From Bradyrhizobium oropedii (GTDB lineage Bacteria > Pseudomonadota > Alphaproteobacteria > Rhizobiales > Xanthobacteraceae), in the NCBI RefSeq assembly GCF_020889685.1, contig NZ_JACMYO010000085.1, positions 1 through 34,083 of the forward strand: DNA of 34,083 bases, written 5' to 3'. Positions 1 to 8,600 of this stretch are shown here, piece after piece. The position numbers and the translations under genes are program-made. Under the pieces are notes generated by a model. That model was given only the letters and a program-made list of their open reading frames with translations. It ran no database searches and was not told the origin of the DNA. Each line of letters starts with the position of its first letter. Position 1 is the first letter of the stretch.

Positions 1-142
1 CGGGGAGAGGTCGGATTGCGCTCGGCGATGCGAAGCATCGTCCGGTGCAATCCGGGTGAGGGGGTACAGGTCTCACGACAGCCGCCACCCGCGGAGAAGG
101 CCCCTCACCCCACCCCTCTCCCCGCGAAGAGCGGGGAGAGGG
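1..142. repeat. Composite intergenic palindromic repeat (left end possibly cut)
   Basis: The first 60 bases carry a GGGGAGAGG...GGTGAGGGGG arrangement, followed at 114-142 by a perfect 12-bp inverted repeat (CCCTCTCCCCGC / GCGGGGAGAGGG) around a 5-base loop. A related GC-rich repeat with a shorter inverted repeat occurs at 22655-22722. Such elements are common between genes in Bradyrhizobium. Short reading frames through it are repeat-encoded and not believed to be genes. Confidence 0.7.
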
Positions 143-253
143 AGAAGACTCGGTCCTTCGCATGCCCAAAAAGTCGTCTTTGCGACAGGTTGCCGCACCG
201 GATAGAAGGTGCCCGGTGGAAGCAACCAACGAAAAGTCAGGGAGACAAACACG

Positions 254-1468
254 ATGAAATCGCTCTTGGCCGCAGCAGCGGCCGGCCTCGCGCTTGCGGC
301 CTCCGGCACCGCGGCTCACGCCCAGATCTCCGATGACGTCGTCAAGATCGGCGTTCTCACCGATATGTCGAGCCTCTATGCGGACGCCACCGGCAAGGGC
401 TCGGTTGCCGCCGTCGAAATGGCGGTCGCAGACTACGGCGCCAAGGTGAAGGGCAAGCCGGTGCAAGTCGTCGTGGCCGATCATCAGAACAAGCCCGACG
501 TTGGCGTCAGCATCGCGCGCAACTGGTACGACAACGAGAAGGTCGATGCGATCCTCGACGTGCCGACCTCGTCGGTCGCGCTGCCGATCTCGGCGCTGAC
601 GCGTGAGAAGAACAAGATCCACATCAATTCCGGCGGCGGCTCCTCCGACATCACCGGCACCGCCTGCTCGCCGAACACCGTGCACTGGACCTACGACACC
701 TACGCGCTGTCGAACGTCGCCGGCAAGGCGATGGTCAAGCGCGGCGAAGACACCTGGTTCTTCGTCACCGCCGACTACGCCTTCGGCATGGCGCTGGAGC
801 GCGACGCCGCCAACGTCGTCAAGGAGACCGGCGGCAAGGTGCTCGGCGACGTGCGCCATCCGCTCAACTCGTCTGACTTCTCGTCCTTCCTGCTGCAGGC
901 GCAGGCCTCGAAGGCCAAGGTCGTGGCGCTGGCGAATGCCGGCGGCGACACCACCACCGCGCTGAAGCAAGCCGCCGAGTTCGGCCTGAGCCAGGGCGGC
1001 CAGAAGTTGATCGCGCTGCTGATGGAAATCACCGACACCCATGCGCTGGGCCTGAAAGCGACACAGGGCCTGATCGTCACCGACGCGTTCTACTGGGACA
1101 TGAACGACGAGACCCGCGCCTTCTCGAAGCGCTTCAACGAGAAGGTCGGCCACATGCCGACCATGATCCAGGCCGGCCTCTATTCTGCGACCATGCATTA
1201 CCTGAAGGCGATCGACGCCATCGGCACCGACGAGGCGCCGAAGGTCATGGAGCAGATGCGCAAGACGCCGATCAACGACTTCTTCGCCAAGAACGGCCAC
1301 ATCCGGATCGACGGCCGCATGGTTCACGACATGTATCTGTTCGAGACCAAGAAGCCCGAGGAGTCCAAGGGCGAGTGGGACCTCTACAAGCTGATCGCAA
1401 CCGTACCCGGCGACGAAGCGTTCCGCCCGCTCGACAAGGGCGGCTGCCCGCTGGTGAAGTCGAACTGA
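254..1468 (+). CDS. ABC transporter substrate-binding protein, branched-chain amino acid type (Peripla_BP_6)
   Basis: This is a 404-residue periplasmic solute-binding protein. The ATG at 254 is preceded by a GGGAG ribosome site and starts a clear signal peptide (residues 1-24: MKS, alanine/leucine-rich core, AHAQ cleavage site). The mature protein opens with the strand 'VKIGVLTDMSSLY' and continues with 'ADHQNKPDVG' and 'FFVTADYAFG', the pattern of type I periplasmic-binding folds of the LivJ/Peripla_BP_6 family. No permease or ATPase genes are adjacent, so it is an orphan binding protein, as is frequent in Bradyrhizobium. The ligand cannot be read from sequence; amino acids, amides or aromatic acids are all possible. 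A strong terminator follows. A longer start at 209 would remove the signal peptide from the N-terminus and is rejected. Confidence 0.93.
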   Translation: MKSLLAAAAAGLALAASGTAAHAQISDDVVKIGVLTDMSSLYADATGKGSVAAVEMAVADYGAKVKGKPVQVVVADHQNKPDVGVSIARNWYDNEKVDAILDVPTSSVALPISALTREKNKIHINSGGGSSDITGTACSPNTVHWTYDTYALSNVAGKAMVKRGEDTWFFVTADYAFGMALERDAANVVKETGGKVLGDVRHPLNSSDFSSFLLQAQASKAKVVALANAGGDTTTALKQAAEFGLSQGGQKLIALLMEITDTHALGLKATQGLIVTDAFYWDMNDETRAFSKRFNEKVGHMPTMIQAGLYSATMHYLKAIDAIGTDEAPKVMEQMRKTPINDFFAKNGHIRIDGRMVHDMYLFETKKPEESKGEWDLYKLIATVPGDEAFRPLDKGGCPLVKSN

Positions 1469-1525
1469 CGAGCACGCTGCCGCGGGCCGGGTCCCCCGGA
1501 TGTGCGCCTGATGACAGCCAACAAG

Positions 1526-1560
1526 AAATGCGCCCGGCCGGCACCGGGCGCATTTTTCTT
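1526..1560 (+). terminator. Rho-independent terminator after the binding-protein gene
   Basis: A perfect 12-bp stem (AAATGCGCCCGG, 1526-1537, with 1544-1555) closes a 6-base loop and runs into a T-rich tract, about 60 bases after the stop codon. It may also serve the minus-strand small gene ending at 1600, since the left arm starts with A residues. Confidence 0.88.
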
Positions 1561-1599
1561 TCCGCGGCAGGTCCCGGTAATCGCCCGCGTCAGCCGACG

Positions 1600-1752
1600 C
1601 TATTGGCCATTCGCGCGCGGGATCATCCAGGTCGAATACGTCTGCCAAACACCGTCGCCCAGATTGCGTTGATAGGCGATGAAATCGGCATGGTCGCCGT
1701 GCACGAGCTCATAGCGATAGTACCTTGAGAGGTCGTCGATCTGCTTGGTCAT
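1600..1752 (-). CDS. Small hypothetical protein (50 aa)
   Basis: A 50-residue reading frame on the minus strand starts with ATG at 1752 behind a GGAG ribosome site about 9 bases away and stops with TAG at 1600. The product is rich in aromatic residues (YYRYELVHGDHADF, QTYSTW), has no signal peptide or membrane helix, and is not a shadow of another gene. It faces the terminator at 1526-1555, which has a usable minus-strand T tract. I do not recognise the family. The ribosome site, the terminator position and the non-repetitive composition support it as a real gene, but this is an inference from sequence only. Confidence 0.5.
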   Translation of the reverse strand: MTKQIDDLSRYYRYELVHGDHADFIAYQRNLGDGVWQTYSTWMIPRANGQ

Positions 1753-1872
1753 GGAACGTCTCCGTCATAAGGGAAAGTCCTGTATTTCGACGTAGTCGGC
1801 GCGAACCGAACGTCAATAGAATGACACGTATCATTCAATCACGGACGCGCGATCCGAATCTTGGCCGCAGCT

Positions 1873-2160
1873 TCAGCGCCCGGCACGATGCGAACTGTGG
1901 CGCGGCACCTGACCGATGCCGATGCCGCTCTCCTGGGCCTGAAGCCGCTGCAGCACCGCGGGCGGTAGCAGCACCAGCCTGGCCGCAGGCGTCGGCGCGC
2001 CGTTATTGAGCACGTCGCGATAGGGATAGAGTGCCTGGTAGGCAGCGGGCTCCGAGATCGCGGCCTGGGCCGAGGCCGCCGTCGCCGCGATAGCCGACAG
2101 CGCCGCAGCCAGCGCGACGGTTTTGAACGTCCTTGCGAGGTGGGAAATCCTGGTGGTCAT
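1873..2160 (-). CDS. Small exported hypothetical protein (95 aa)
   Basis: The chosen ATG at 2160 has a GGGAG ribosome site 5 to 6 bases upstream and opens a signal peptide of about 33 residues (MTTRISHLAR..., an alanine-rich core, then ASAQA). The mature part of about 60 residues includes 'EPAAYQALYPYRDVLNNGAPTPAARL' in pieces and ends in a basic tail. Upstream in-frame codons back to 2412 are rejected because they would bury the signal peptide. The function is unknown. A perfect 12-bp palindrome lies 22-33 bases before the start codon and could be its operator. Confidence 0.7.
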   Translation of the reverse strand: MTTRISHLARTFKTVALAAALSAIAATAASAQAAISEPAAYQALYPYRDVLNNGAPTPAARLVLLPPAVLQRLQAQESGIGIGQVPRHSSHRAGR

Positions 2161-2181
2161 GGTAACGCTCCCGCGATTTAG

Positions 2182-2193
2182 ATCGCATGCGAT
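2182..2193. promoter_or_regulatory. Operator-like palindrome ATCGCATGCGAT
   Basis: A perfect 12-bp palindrome in an AT-richer context (TTTAG before, TAATT after) lies 22-33 bases upstream of the minus-strand gene starting at 2160. This size and flanking are typical of sites for winged-helix regulators such as the MarR family, but no regulator gene is nearby and the binding protein is not known. Confidence 0.35.
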
Positions 2194-2244
2194 TAATTCG
2201 TTCGCGCTTGATAAAGGCATGAAACGACCGGCCTTCAAGTATCC

Positions 2245-2271
2245 CGATTTAATCGGATACGATTTATTCGG
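2245..2271. repeat. Two near-identical 12-base direct repeats (CGATTTAATCGG / CGATTTATTCGG)
   Basis: The two copies, at 2245-2256 and 2260-2271, start 15 bases apart and differ at one position. They lie in the 376-base gap between the divergent genes starting at 2160 (minus) and 2537 (plus). The rest of this gap has no believable gene. They could be tandem regulator-binding sites; this is inference. Confidence 0.35.
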
Positions 2272-2536
2272 GTGCGTGGCTTCAAATATCCGTGTGATCG
2301 GCGAGGCTATGCACGGCCGGCAAGGCCAGCCTGCTCGCGCGGCTCGCACTTTCGGAAATGCTTCTGGTGGACTGCGGAGGACCGACCGGCGACAAACGCT
2401 CGAGCAAAACACGCGTGTGCAACCCGGCAGTCATCGGACTGTCAGGAGACTGAGACAAGAAGGCAACCGCGTCGGCCCTGTTCGGCTCGGCCGTATGGCA
2501 TCGCCCCGATGCCACACAAGAGATGGAGGCTTGGCC

Positions 2537-3924
2537 GTGAAGCACATTCGTTCGGGACAGAAACTACATGTTGCAGCGATGCTGCTCGGCGCGGCGGTCT
2601 TGCTGCCGACGCTGGCGTCGGCGCAAACCGGCACGGCGCCTGCCGGCGCCAAGCCCTTCCTGACGGTCGACCGAAAGCTGCCGCTCGTGATCGGGCATCG
2701 CGGCGTGCCGGGCCTGATGCCGGAGGAGACCGAAGCCTCGTACGAGCTGGCCGCCGACCTCGGCACGGACTCGCTCGAAGAGGACCTGCATTTGACCAGG
2801 GATTGCGTGCTGGTGGCGCGCCACAATCCGTGGCTCGGCGACAACACCAACGTCGCCGAAGTGGCAAAGACCAATGCGGAAGTCGCTAAACGCAAGCGCA
2901 CGGTGCCCGGCGTTCCCGTCAAGGTGAAATGGGCGCAAACAGCGGCCGGCGGGCCAACCGAATATCCGACCGATCTCGTCGATCCGGCCGATCCGAAGTC
3001 GGTGCTGAAGGCGCTGATCGTCGATGGTGACGACCATACCAACGACTGGTCGATCACCGACTTCACCATGACCGAGCTAAGGACCTGGATCGCCGGCACC
3101 ACCTATGATGCGGCCAACGAACGGCCGAAGCTGTTCAACGGCAAGTTTCCGATCATCAGCTTCCAGGACATCATCGACATCGCCAAGGCCAAGAGCAAGG
3201 CGACGGGACGCTCGATCTCCGTCTATCCGGAAACCAAGAACCCGACCTGGAACAATGCGCAGGCGATCGCCAATGGTTGCGGTGCGCCCGGCAGCCATCC
3301 GCTCGAGGACGCCCTGATCAAGATCATCAAGGAGAACGGGCTCAATGCAAAGGACGCGCCGATCATCGTCCAGAGCTTCGAGCCCGGCAGCCTGAAATAC
3401 ATGCGCAGCCACGGGCTGGAAACGCGACAGGTGCAGCTGATCGACGGCAACGGCGTCGACTTCAAGACCGGCAAGGTCTTGCTCAACAACATCGCCAATT
3501 CCCGTCCGTACGACTGGACGGTCGCGGGCGACTCCCGCACCTTCGATGCGATGCTGACGCCGGAAGGCCTGGCCGAGATCAAGACCTATGCCGACGGCAT
3601 CGGTCCGTGGAAGGCCTATATCGTGCCGTACAAGATCTCGCCCTGGAAGGACGCCAACGCCGACGGCACGCCCTACAAGGGATCGACGGCCGATGCCTCG
3701 ACGCAGGAAGCGACCAGCGTGGTTGCCGACGCACACAAGCTCGGCCTGTTCGTGTATGTCTTCACGTTCCGGAAGAGAAGAAGTATCTGGCCGCCGACTA
3801 TCGCGGCGACCCCAGCCTGGAATATCTGAAGTTCTTCCGTCTCGGCGTGGACGGGGTGTTCACCGATTTCACCCACACCGGCGTTGCCGCCCGCGCTGCC
3901 TATTTGCGTGAACTGGGCTGGTGA
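2537..3924 (+). pseudogene. Exported glycerophosphodiester phosphodiesterase, interrupted by a one-base frameshift
   Basis: The GTG at 2537 has a GGAGG site 7 bases upstream and begins a signal peptide (KHIRSGQK, a hydrophobic stretch, ASAQ). The product is a periplasmic GDPD (GlpQ-type): it hydrolyses glycerophosphodiesters to glycerol-3-phosphate and an alcohol. Visible family features are 'VIGHRGVPG' with the catalytic His, the acidic 'SLEEDLHLTRD', 'ARHNPWL' with the second His, 'SVYPETKNP', and the C-terminal 'LGVDGVFTDF'. The frame breaks at about 3773-3775: the first frame would end at 3829, whereas the conserved C-terminus ('YLAADYRGDPSLEY') continues in another frame to the stop at 3924. 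Loss of one base after the codons for F-R restores the expected FRNEKKYL-like motif. It is either a very recent pseudogene or a sequencing error, because both halves are otherwise intact. Confidence 0.85.
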
Positions 3925-3936
3925 CCTCGTAACACG

Positions 3937-3961
3937 GCGCGCCCGGCATCGCCGGGCGCGC
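3937..3961. terminator. Terminator hairpin between converging genes
   Basis: A perfect 11-bp GC-rich stem (GCGCGCCCGGC / GCCGGGCGCGC) with a 3-base loop lies between the 3' ends of the phosphodiesterase gene and the oppositely oriented mannosidase gene. T tracts are weak on both sides, so it may act as a bidirectional terminator or mRNA-stabilising hairpin. Confidence 0.65.
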
Positions 3962-3966
3962 TTGCA

Positions 3967-6900
3967 TCACCGCTGGAAAACCCGCAGCGTTGCGATCTGG
4001 AACGGCCGCAACGACAAACGACAGCGCCGCGCTTCGGTCGGAACGGCGGCGATACGATCTTCCAGCGTGTTGCTCATCCACACCGACGATATGTCGACGC
4101 CGAAATCGAGCGTCGCGGCGGCGCGAATGCCTGCACTTTCATAGAGCCGCACCACCCAGCCTTCGCCATCCTCGGCGGGCTTGATCGTATCGACGATGAC
4201 GTTGGCCGGGGACACGGCCAGGAACGAATGCCGCAGCGGTGCGCGCGGCTGCCCCTTGGTCCAGAGCATCGGACGCTCAAAGCACAGCGCGCGCCCAACC
4301 GTGTCGGCGGCGCGCCAATCAGCCTGATGGGGATAGATCGCGTAGCGCATCCGGTGGCGTCCGATATCGGCCTGCGGATCAGGCAGCTCGGAGCCGCGCA
4401 GCAGCGTCAGCGCGAGCTGATTGCCAAACGCCGAATAGCCATGACGGCAATCGCTGAACAACGAAACGCCGAAATCCGGCTCGGCGAGATCGGCCCAGCG
4501 ATGCCCCGGCACCTCGTACTTGGCCGCATCGGCATCGGTGCTGGCATGGGTCGGCCGCTCGGTTGCGCCGAACATGGTCTCATAGGTTGCGTTCGAAGCG
4601 CGACAGGCCACGGGGAACATGACCTTCAGCGCCGTCTTGCGCTCCTGCCAATCGACCGTCGTCTCGAATTCGAGATGATCCGCGCCGGCATCGAGGCGGA
4701 TCACCTGGGAGAGCCGGCTCGCGCGTCCGAGCCCGCGCTCGAAACGGATCTCGCCGCGCAGCCCGCCATCCGACAGCACCTCGCAACTCACCTCCCCGGT
4801 GGCGTCGCGCGCGGTCTCCAGTGCGAATGGATCGATATCCCATGCCTCGAAATCGAGCGGCCTGTCGTCGAGCAGCAGCATGCGCGCCGCCGGCGATGCG
4901 AACGTCTCGCGGCCGCTTGCGATATGCAGCAGCGATCGGATCAGTCCGGTGCGGTCAATGCGAGCCGTGAGTTGCGCATTCGACAGCATGAAGCCGTCCG
5001 CATCGGCGGCAACGGTGACGCGGTCATCGGTCGGCTTCACTTCTCCCGCAGCAAAGGGCGCGGCGACGACATGGCGGAGCACCCCGTCGGGATCGGACGC
5101 GATCTCGGCACGCGCACGGCCCAGCGTGTTGACCGGCGTCCAACCGGCATCTCCGGAATCGCACAGCACGGCCAGCACGCCCTGTGTGCGGCGGTTGGCT
5201 TCCTCGGCAACCCCGGCGAGTTCGACCTCCGCCCGCTCGTAGACCTCGCGGATGCTGCTGCCGGGGATGATGTCGTGAAACTGGTTGACCAGCAGCGTCC
5301 GCCACAGACCTTCGATCTCCTGCGCGGACGGCGCCGGTTGCTGCCAGGCAGTCGCGACCGCGGCCACGAATTCGAGCGCCTGAAGGCCCGCCTCGCAAGC
5401 GCGATTGAGCCGCTTGGTCTCCGACTGCGTGGTGTAGGTGCCGCGATGATATTCGAGATAGAGCTCGCCTTCGATCGTCGCCAGATTCGGCGCCGACATC
5501 GCCAGGCGGTCGAAGAATTCGTCGACGGTGCGGATTTGAATCCGCGGCAGTCCCTGCAGATCCTTCATCCGCTGCAACGCCTCGAGCATCGTCTCATCGG
5601 CGCCGCCACCGCCGTCGCCATACCCGAACAGATAGAGTGCGTCGGGCGATCGGTCGGCGTCCTTGTAATTGGCCGCGTGATAGCGGAGCTCGGCAAGCTG
5701 CACCGATCCGTTGTAGGTGTCCGCCGGCGGGAAATGTGCCAGCACCGTGCTGCCGTCCAGTCCACGCCAGTGGAAGCTGTGATGCGGCGGCGTAGTGAAC
5801 CTGTTCCACGACAGCTTCTGGGTCAGGAAGCGCGACATCCCCGCCGACTGCATCAGCTGCGGCAGCTGGGCATCGTAGCCGAACACGTCGGGATTCCAGA
5901 ACACGGTGGAGCGTACACCGAACGTTCGCTCGAAGTAGCGCTGACCATAGAGAAACTGCCGGCAGATCGACTCGCCCCACGGCAGGTTGCAGTCCGGTTC
6001 GATCCAGCTGCCGCCAACCGGAATCCATTGCCCGGCCGCTGCCTTGGCACGGATCCGTGCGAACAGGTCTGGGTCGCTCTGCTCGATGACGGCATACTGA
6101 TAGGCCTGCGAGCAGGCGAACTTGAAATCGGGATAGCGGTCCATCAGCGCGACGGCCGTGGAGAAGCTGCGTTGCGCCTTGCGGCGGGTTTCTGCCAGCG
6201 GCCACAGCCACGCGGTGTCGAGATGAGCATGGCCGATCGCCGACATCTCGTGAGCAATGGTGCCGTTGCGCGCCGCCAGCAAGCCGTTGAGAATATCCCG
6301 CGCCGCCGGCCATGTTGCGCGATCGTCGGGATCGGCGATGTTGCAAACGCGGTTGAGATCGTGCAGCAGGCGTCCCGCCCAGGTCCGGTCCAGCGCCGGC
6401 TGCGCGGTCTCGCCGACGGCGCCGTAGGCCCTGCTTTTCGTGACGGGATCCCGATCGGCCTCGAGCTGGCGCAGCACCTCGTAGTCGAAATAGAACGCGG
6501 AGGCCTCGGGATCGAAGCGGCGCAAGTCGCACGCGACCAGCGCGTAGGCTTGCGGATCGCTCCAGAACGCACCGAACAGGCCGTTGCAGGCAATCTCCAC
6601 ATGGAAGCTGACGGTCTCGCCACCACGCGCCGACGCAACAAGCGGCGCAGTGTGACGGCCGGGATTGAGGCCTTGCGACGAGCGTCCGTCGAGCCAAAGC
6701 AGCGCTTCCGAACGGCTGTCCCAATAGAGATCGACGCGCGAGCCGGCCCAGGCTTCCGGCACGTCGGCCACAACCCGCACCCAATAGGTCGCCCATAGCG
6801 GCCCCAGCGCCTCGCCCAACTCGACCGGCCGATAGTCCAGATCGCGGGCTTGCGCAAAGCTGATCCGCCCGGTGGGACCGGCGATTTCGAGCGAGGTGAC

Positions 6901-7035
6901 CGGCACGCTGTCGGCATGAATCTTCTGTTGCAGCCGCTGCGCAAAGCTCTCCAGCCTGCGCCGCGTGTATTGCGGGTAGCGACCGCGGATCCGCGCTACC
7001 GCGGGATTGCCGCTCTCTCGATCGGTTTCATTCAT
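3967..7035 (-). CDS. Alpha-mannosidase, glycoside hydrolase family 38
   Basis: This 1022-residue protein has the full GH38 layout: an N-terminal beta domain (about 1-250), a catalytic domain (about 260-510), the alpha-mannosidase middle domain (about 520-600) and a C-terminal beta-sandwich. Key residues are visible: 'GHAHLDTAW' at 268-276 (zinc His and Asp), 'FWNPDVFGYD' at 379-388 with D383 as the likely nucleophile, 'GYGDGGGG' at 471-478, and 'NQFHDIIPGSS' at 584-594 with a further zinc His. It should release alpha-linked mannose from glycans or oligosaccharides. There is no signal peptide, so it probably acts in the cytoplasm. It stands alone, with no sugar transporter or regulator beside it. 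The ATG at 7035 opens MNETDRES; the ribosome site is weak (GAAG). Confidence 0.93.
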   Translation of the reverse strand: MNETDRESGNPAVARIRGRYPQYTRRRLESFAQRLQQKIHADSVPVTSLEIAGPTGRISFAQARDLDYRPVELGEALGPLWATYWVRVVADVPEAWAGSRVDLYWDSRSEALLWLDGRSSQGLNPGRHTAPLVASARGGETVSFHVEIACNGLFGAFWSDPQAYALVACDLRRFDPEASAFYFDYEVLRQLEADRDPVTKSRAYGAVGETAQPALDRTWAGRLLHDLNRVCNIADPDDRATWPAARDILNGLLAARNGTIAHEMSAIGHAHLDTAWLWPLAETRRKAQRSFSTAVALMDRYPDFKFACSQAYQYAVIEQSDPDLFARIRAKAAAGQWIPVGGSWIEPDCNLPWGESICRQFLYGQRYFERTFGVRSTVFWNPDVFGYDAQLPQLMQSAGMSRFLTQKLSWNRFTTPPHHSFHWRGLDGSTVLAHFPPADTYNGSVQLAELRYHAANYKDADRSPDALYLFGYGDGGGGADETMLEALQRMKDLQGLPRIQIRTVDEFFDRLAMSAPNLATIEGELYLEYHRGTYTTQSETKRLNRACEAGLQALEFVAAVATAWQQPAPSAQEIEGLWRTLLVNQFHDIIPGSSIREVYERAEVELAGVAEEANRRTQGVLAVLCDSGDAGWTPVNTLGRARAEIASDPDGVLRHVVAAPFAAGEVKPTDDRVTVAADADGFMLSNAQLTARIDRTGLIRSLLHIASGRETFASPAARMLLLDDRPLDFEAWDIDPFALETARDATGEVSCEVLSDGGLRGEIRFERGLGRASRLSQVIRLDAGADHLEFETTVDWQERKTALKVMFPVACRASNATYETMFGATERPTHASTDADAAKYEVPGHRWADLAEPDFGVSLFSDCRHGYSAFGNQLALTLLRGSELPDPQADIGRHRMRYAIYPHQADWRAADTVGRALCFERPMLWTKGQPRAPLRHSFLAVSPANVIVDTIKPAEDGEGWVVRLYESAGIRAAATLDFGVDISSVWMSNTLEDRIAAVPTEARRCRLSLRPFQIATLRVFQR

Positions 7036-7216
7036 CGGATTCTTCAGCCAGTTGACGAAAAAGGACCCAAGCGCAATTCAATGATTGATCATAGCAGCGG
7101 CGCCTCGCGGACATCACCTTACCAAAGGTGCATCGGCGCGATATCCAAAACTGTCTCTTGCCTAACTCGTTTGTTTTGCTCTTACGACCAGGGGTGTTAT
7201 CCCCCGGCCAACAAAA

Positions 7217-7243
7217 AGCGCGCCCGGCAGTACCGGGCGCGCT
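7217..7243 (-). terminator. Rho-independent terminator of the first PRC-barrel gene
   Basis: An 11-bp perfect stem (7217-7227 with 7233-7243) surrounds a 5-base loop. On the minus strand it is followed by a run of T, and it lies 27 bases beyond the stop codon of the gene ending at 7270. The rest of 7036-7269 is AT-richer and holds no gene I can support. Confidence 0.85.
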
Positions 7244-7269
7244 GGTCTCTTACATTGCTACGATACGCG

Positions 7270-7815
7270 TCAGTCGGTCGCGTACTTGAACTCGGGCATC
7301 GCCTTCAGCTCATCCTTGGTCGCGCTGAACACGGCGTGATCCGGATACCAGGCATTCGGCTTCGATGCTGCCGCCGCCGGTGCTGCGCCCGTGGTGGTAT
7401 TCGTCTTGGCGGTGCCGCCGGTGTCGTTGGATGCGCCGGTATAGGCGATCGGCTCGCTGACGAACTTCACCTTGTCGAGCGGCACGGCGACCAGATGCTC
7501 GCCGACGCCAAGGAAACCGCCGACGCCGATCACAACGGCCTTGATGGTACCGCCCTTCTCCATCAAGAGATCATTGATCGAGCCGACGCTCTCGTTCTTG
7601 TCGTTGTACACACTCAGTCCAACGACCTTCGACGCGCGCCAGTTGCCCTTGAATTCGGTCGGCGACGTGGCTGACGTTGATGCAGCCGGAGCCGGCGACG
7701 TGGTTGACGCCGCAGGAGCCATCCTGTCGCTCTTGTCGGCGGGCGCCTGCGCAAACGCGACGGTAGCAAGCAACGCGGAGCCGGCGACGCCGGCAAAGAT
7801 GGATTTGATCAACAT
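7270..7815 (-). CDS. Exported PRC-barrel domain protein
   Basis: This is a 181-residue protein with a signal peptide (MLIKSIFAGVAGSALLATVAFAQ, cleaved near residue 23), then a low-complexity Ala/Thr/Ser linker, then a PRC-barrel domain at about residues 63-125 ('KVVGLSVYNDKNESVGSINDL', 'VVIGVGGFLGVGEHLVAVPL' in pieces). PRC-barrel proteins of this type are often stress-induced and membrane- or periplasm-associated; the biochemical role is not defined. The ATG at 7815 has a strong GAGGAG site 8 bases upstream. An EcfG-like promoter stands at 7854-7878. A second, leaderless PRC-barrel gene lies just upstream in the same direction, and the two share the 'GGFLG[VI]G' signature. Confidence 0.88.
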   Translation of the reverse strand: MLIKSIFAGVAGSALLATVAFAQAPADKSDRMAPAASTTSPAPAASTSATSPTEFKGNWRASKVVGLSVYNDKNESVGSINDLLMEKGGTIKAVVIGVGGFLGVGEHLVAVPLDKVKFVSEPIAYTGASNDTGGTAKTNTTTGAAPAAAASKPNAWYPDHAVFSATKDELKAMPEFKYATD

Positions 7816-7853
7816 TGTGCGCTCTCCTCAGTTCGCAAAATCGATACTGGGAG

Positions 7854-7878
7854 AACCCGGGATATCGGCGACCGTTCC
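7854..7878 (-). promoter_or_regulatory. EcfG-like stress promoter (GGAAC-N16-GGTT)
   Basis: On the minus strand GGAAC (7878-7874) is followed after 16 bases by GGTT (7857-7854). The known alphaproteobacterial general-stress consensus is GGAAC-N16/17-CGTT, so this matches except for the first -10 base. The -10 element lies about 40 bases before the start at 7815, allowing a short leader. The remaining gap up to 8194 holds no gene. Confidence 0.55.
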
Positions 7879-8194
7879 TATTGAAGCTGCGCTCAAAAGC
7901 CGCTTCGGCGCGTGGGAACACAATGCTTGGGAACGCCATGGAGGCGGTGCGCTAAGCCCGCACAGATAGACCTCCCCAACACTTGGAACATTGCGGTGCT
8001 TGACGAAAGCGACCGTCATCTCTCAGGTAAGCTGCGGTTGAGCCTCACGACTGCGCCGGACGCGCAGTCCCTGATGTGACGATGTTTGGCTCACTAAGTC
8101 GTCCCGGCGAACCGCGCTACGCACGCCGGCGTTCGTCCCTGCGATCACATCATCGATCAACCTGCGTCGATCCTGCGCGCATGTCACCGCGCGA

Positions 8195-8572
8195 TCAGAA
8201 GCCGCCCCAGTAAGGCGGCACGCCGTAGAAGCGATGCAGCTCGACTTCCTGCGAGCGATCGCCCCAGTCGAAATCCTTGTCGGCGCGGAACGACGGCGCG
8301 CGCTTCAGCTCGTCGTCCTCGATGTCGAGCTCGTAGGCCTCGAACTTCGGATTGTAGTGCAGCCGGCCCCACGGCAGCGGAAGCAAATTGGTTCCGATGC
8401 CGAGGAAACCGCCGAAGCTCAACACCGCGTACGATACCTTGCCCGAGATCTTGTCGATCATCAGCCGTTCGATGTGGCCGATCATGTCGCCGTTGGCCCG
8501 GCGCACTGCCGTCCCCTCGACTCGGTCGCTCGCAACGAGTTGATGCGGCCTCGTCCTGACCTCGACAGCCAT
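8195..8572 (-). CDS. PRC-barrel domain protein (cytoplasmic)
   Basis: This 125-residue protein consists mostly of a PRC-barrel domain: 'DRVEGTAVRRANGDMIGHIERL', then 'KVSYAVLSFGGFLGIGTNLLPLPW' in pieces, followed by an acidic linker and an aromatic C-terminus (RFYGVPPYWGGF). No signal peptide is present, unlike its neighbour. The ATG at 8572 is chosen over the earlier ATG at 8602 because it has a near-perfect AGGGAGGG ribosome site and because the longer form would start on top of the promoter's -10 element. It probably belongs to the general stress regulon; its biochemical role is unknown. Confidence 0.87.
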   Translation of the reverse strand: MAVEVRTRPHQLVASDRVEGTAVRRANGDMIGHIERLMIDKISGKVSYAVLSFGGFLGIGTNLLPLPWGRLHYNPKFEAYELDIEDDELKRAPSFRADKDFDWGDRSQEVELHRFYGVPPYWGGF

Positions 8573-8600
8573 CTCACCCTCCCTGGCCTGAAAAAGAAAC

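Noticed and set aside
1755..1780. Possible EcfG-like promoter (minus-strand GGACT-N17-CGTT)
   Set aside because: The -35 has a mismatch and the -10 would touch the start codon at 1752, leaving no leader.
2123..2536. N-terminal extension of the phosphodiesterase frame
   Set aside because: It crosses the divergent promoter region and would bury the signal peptide that starts at GTG 2537.
4228..6798. Plus-strand frame of 856 codons
   Set aside because: It is antisense to the GH38 mannosidase gene, has no family motifs and is rich in Arg/Ala/Gly, as expected of a GC-rich shadow.
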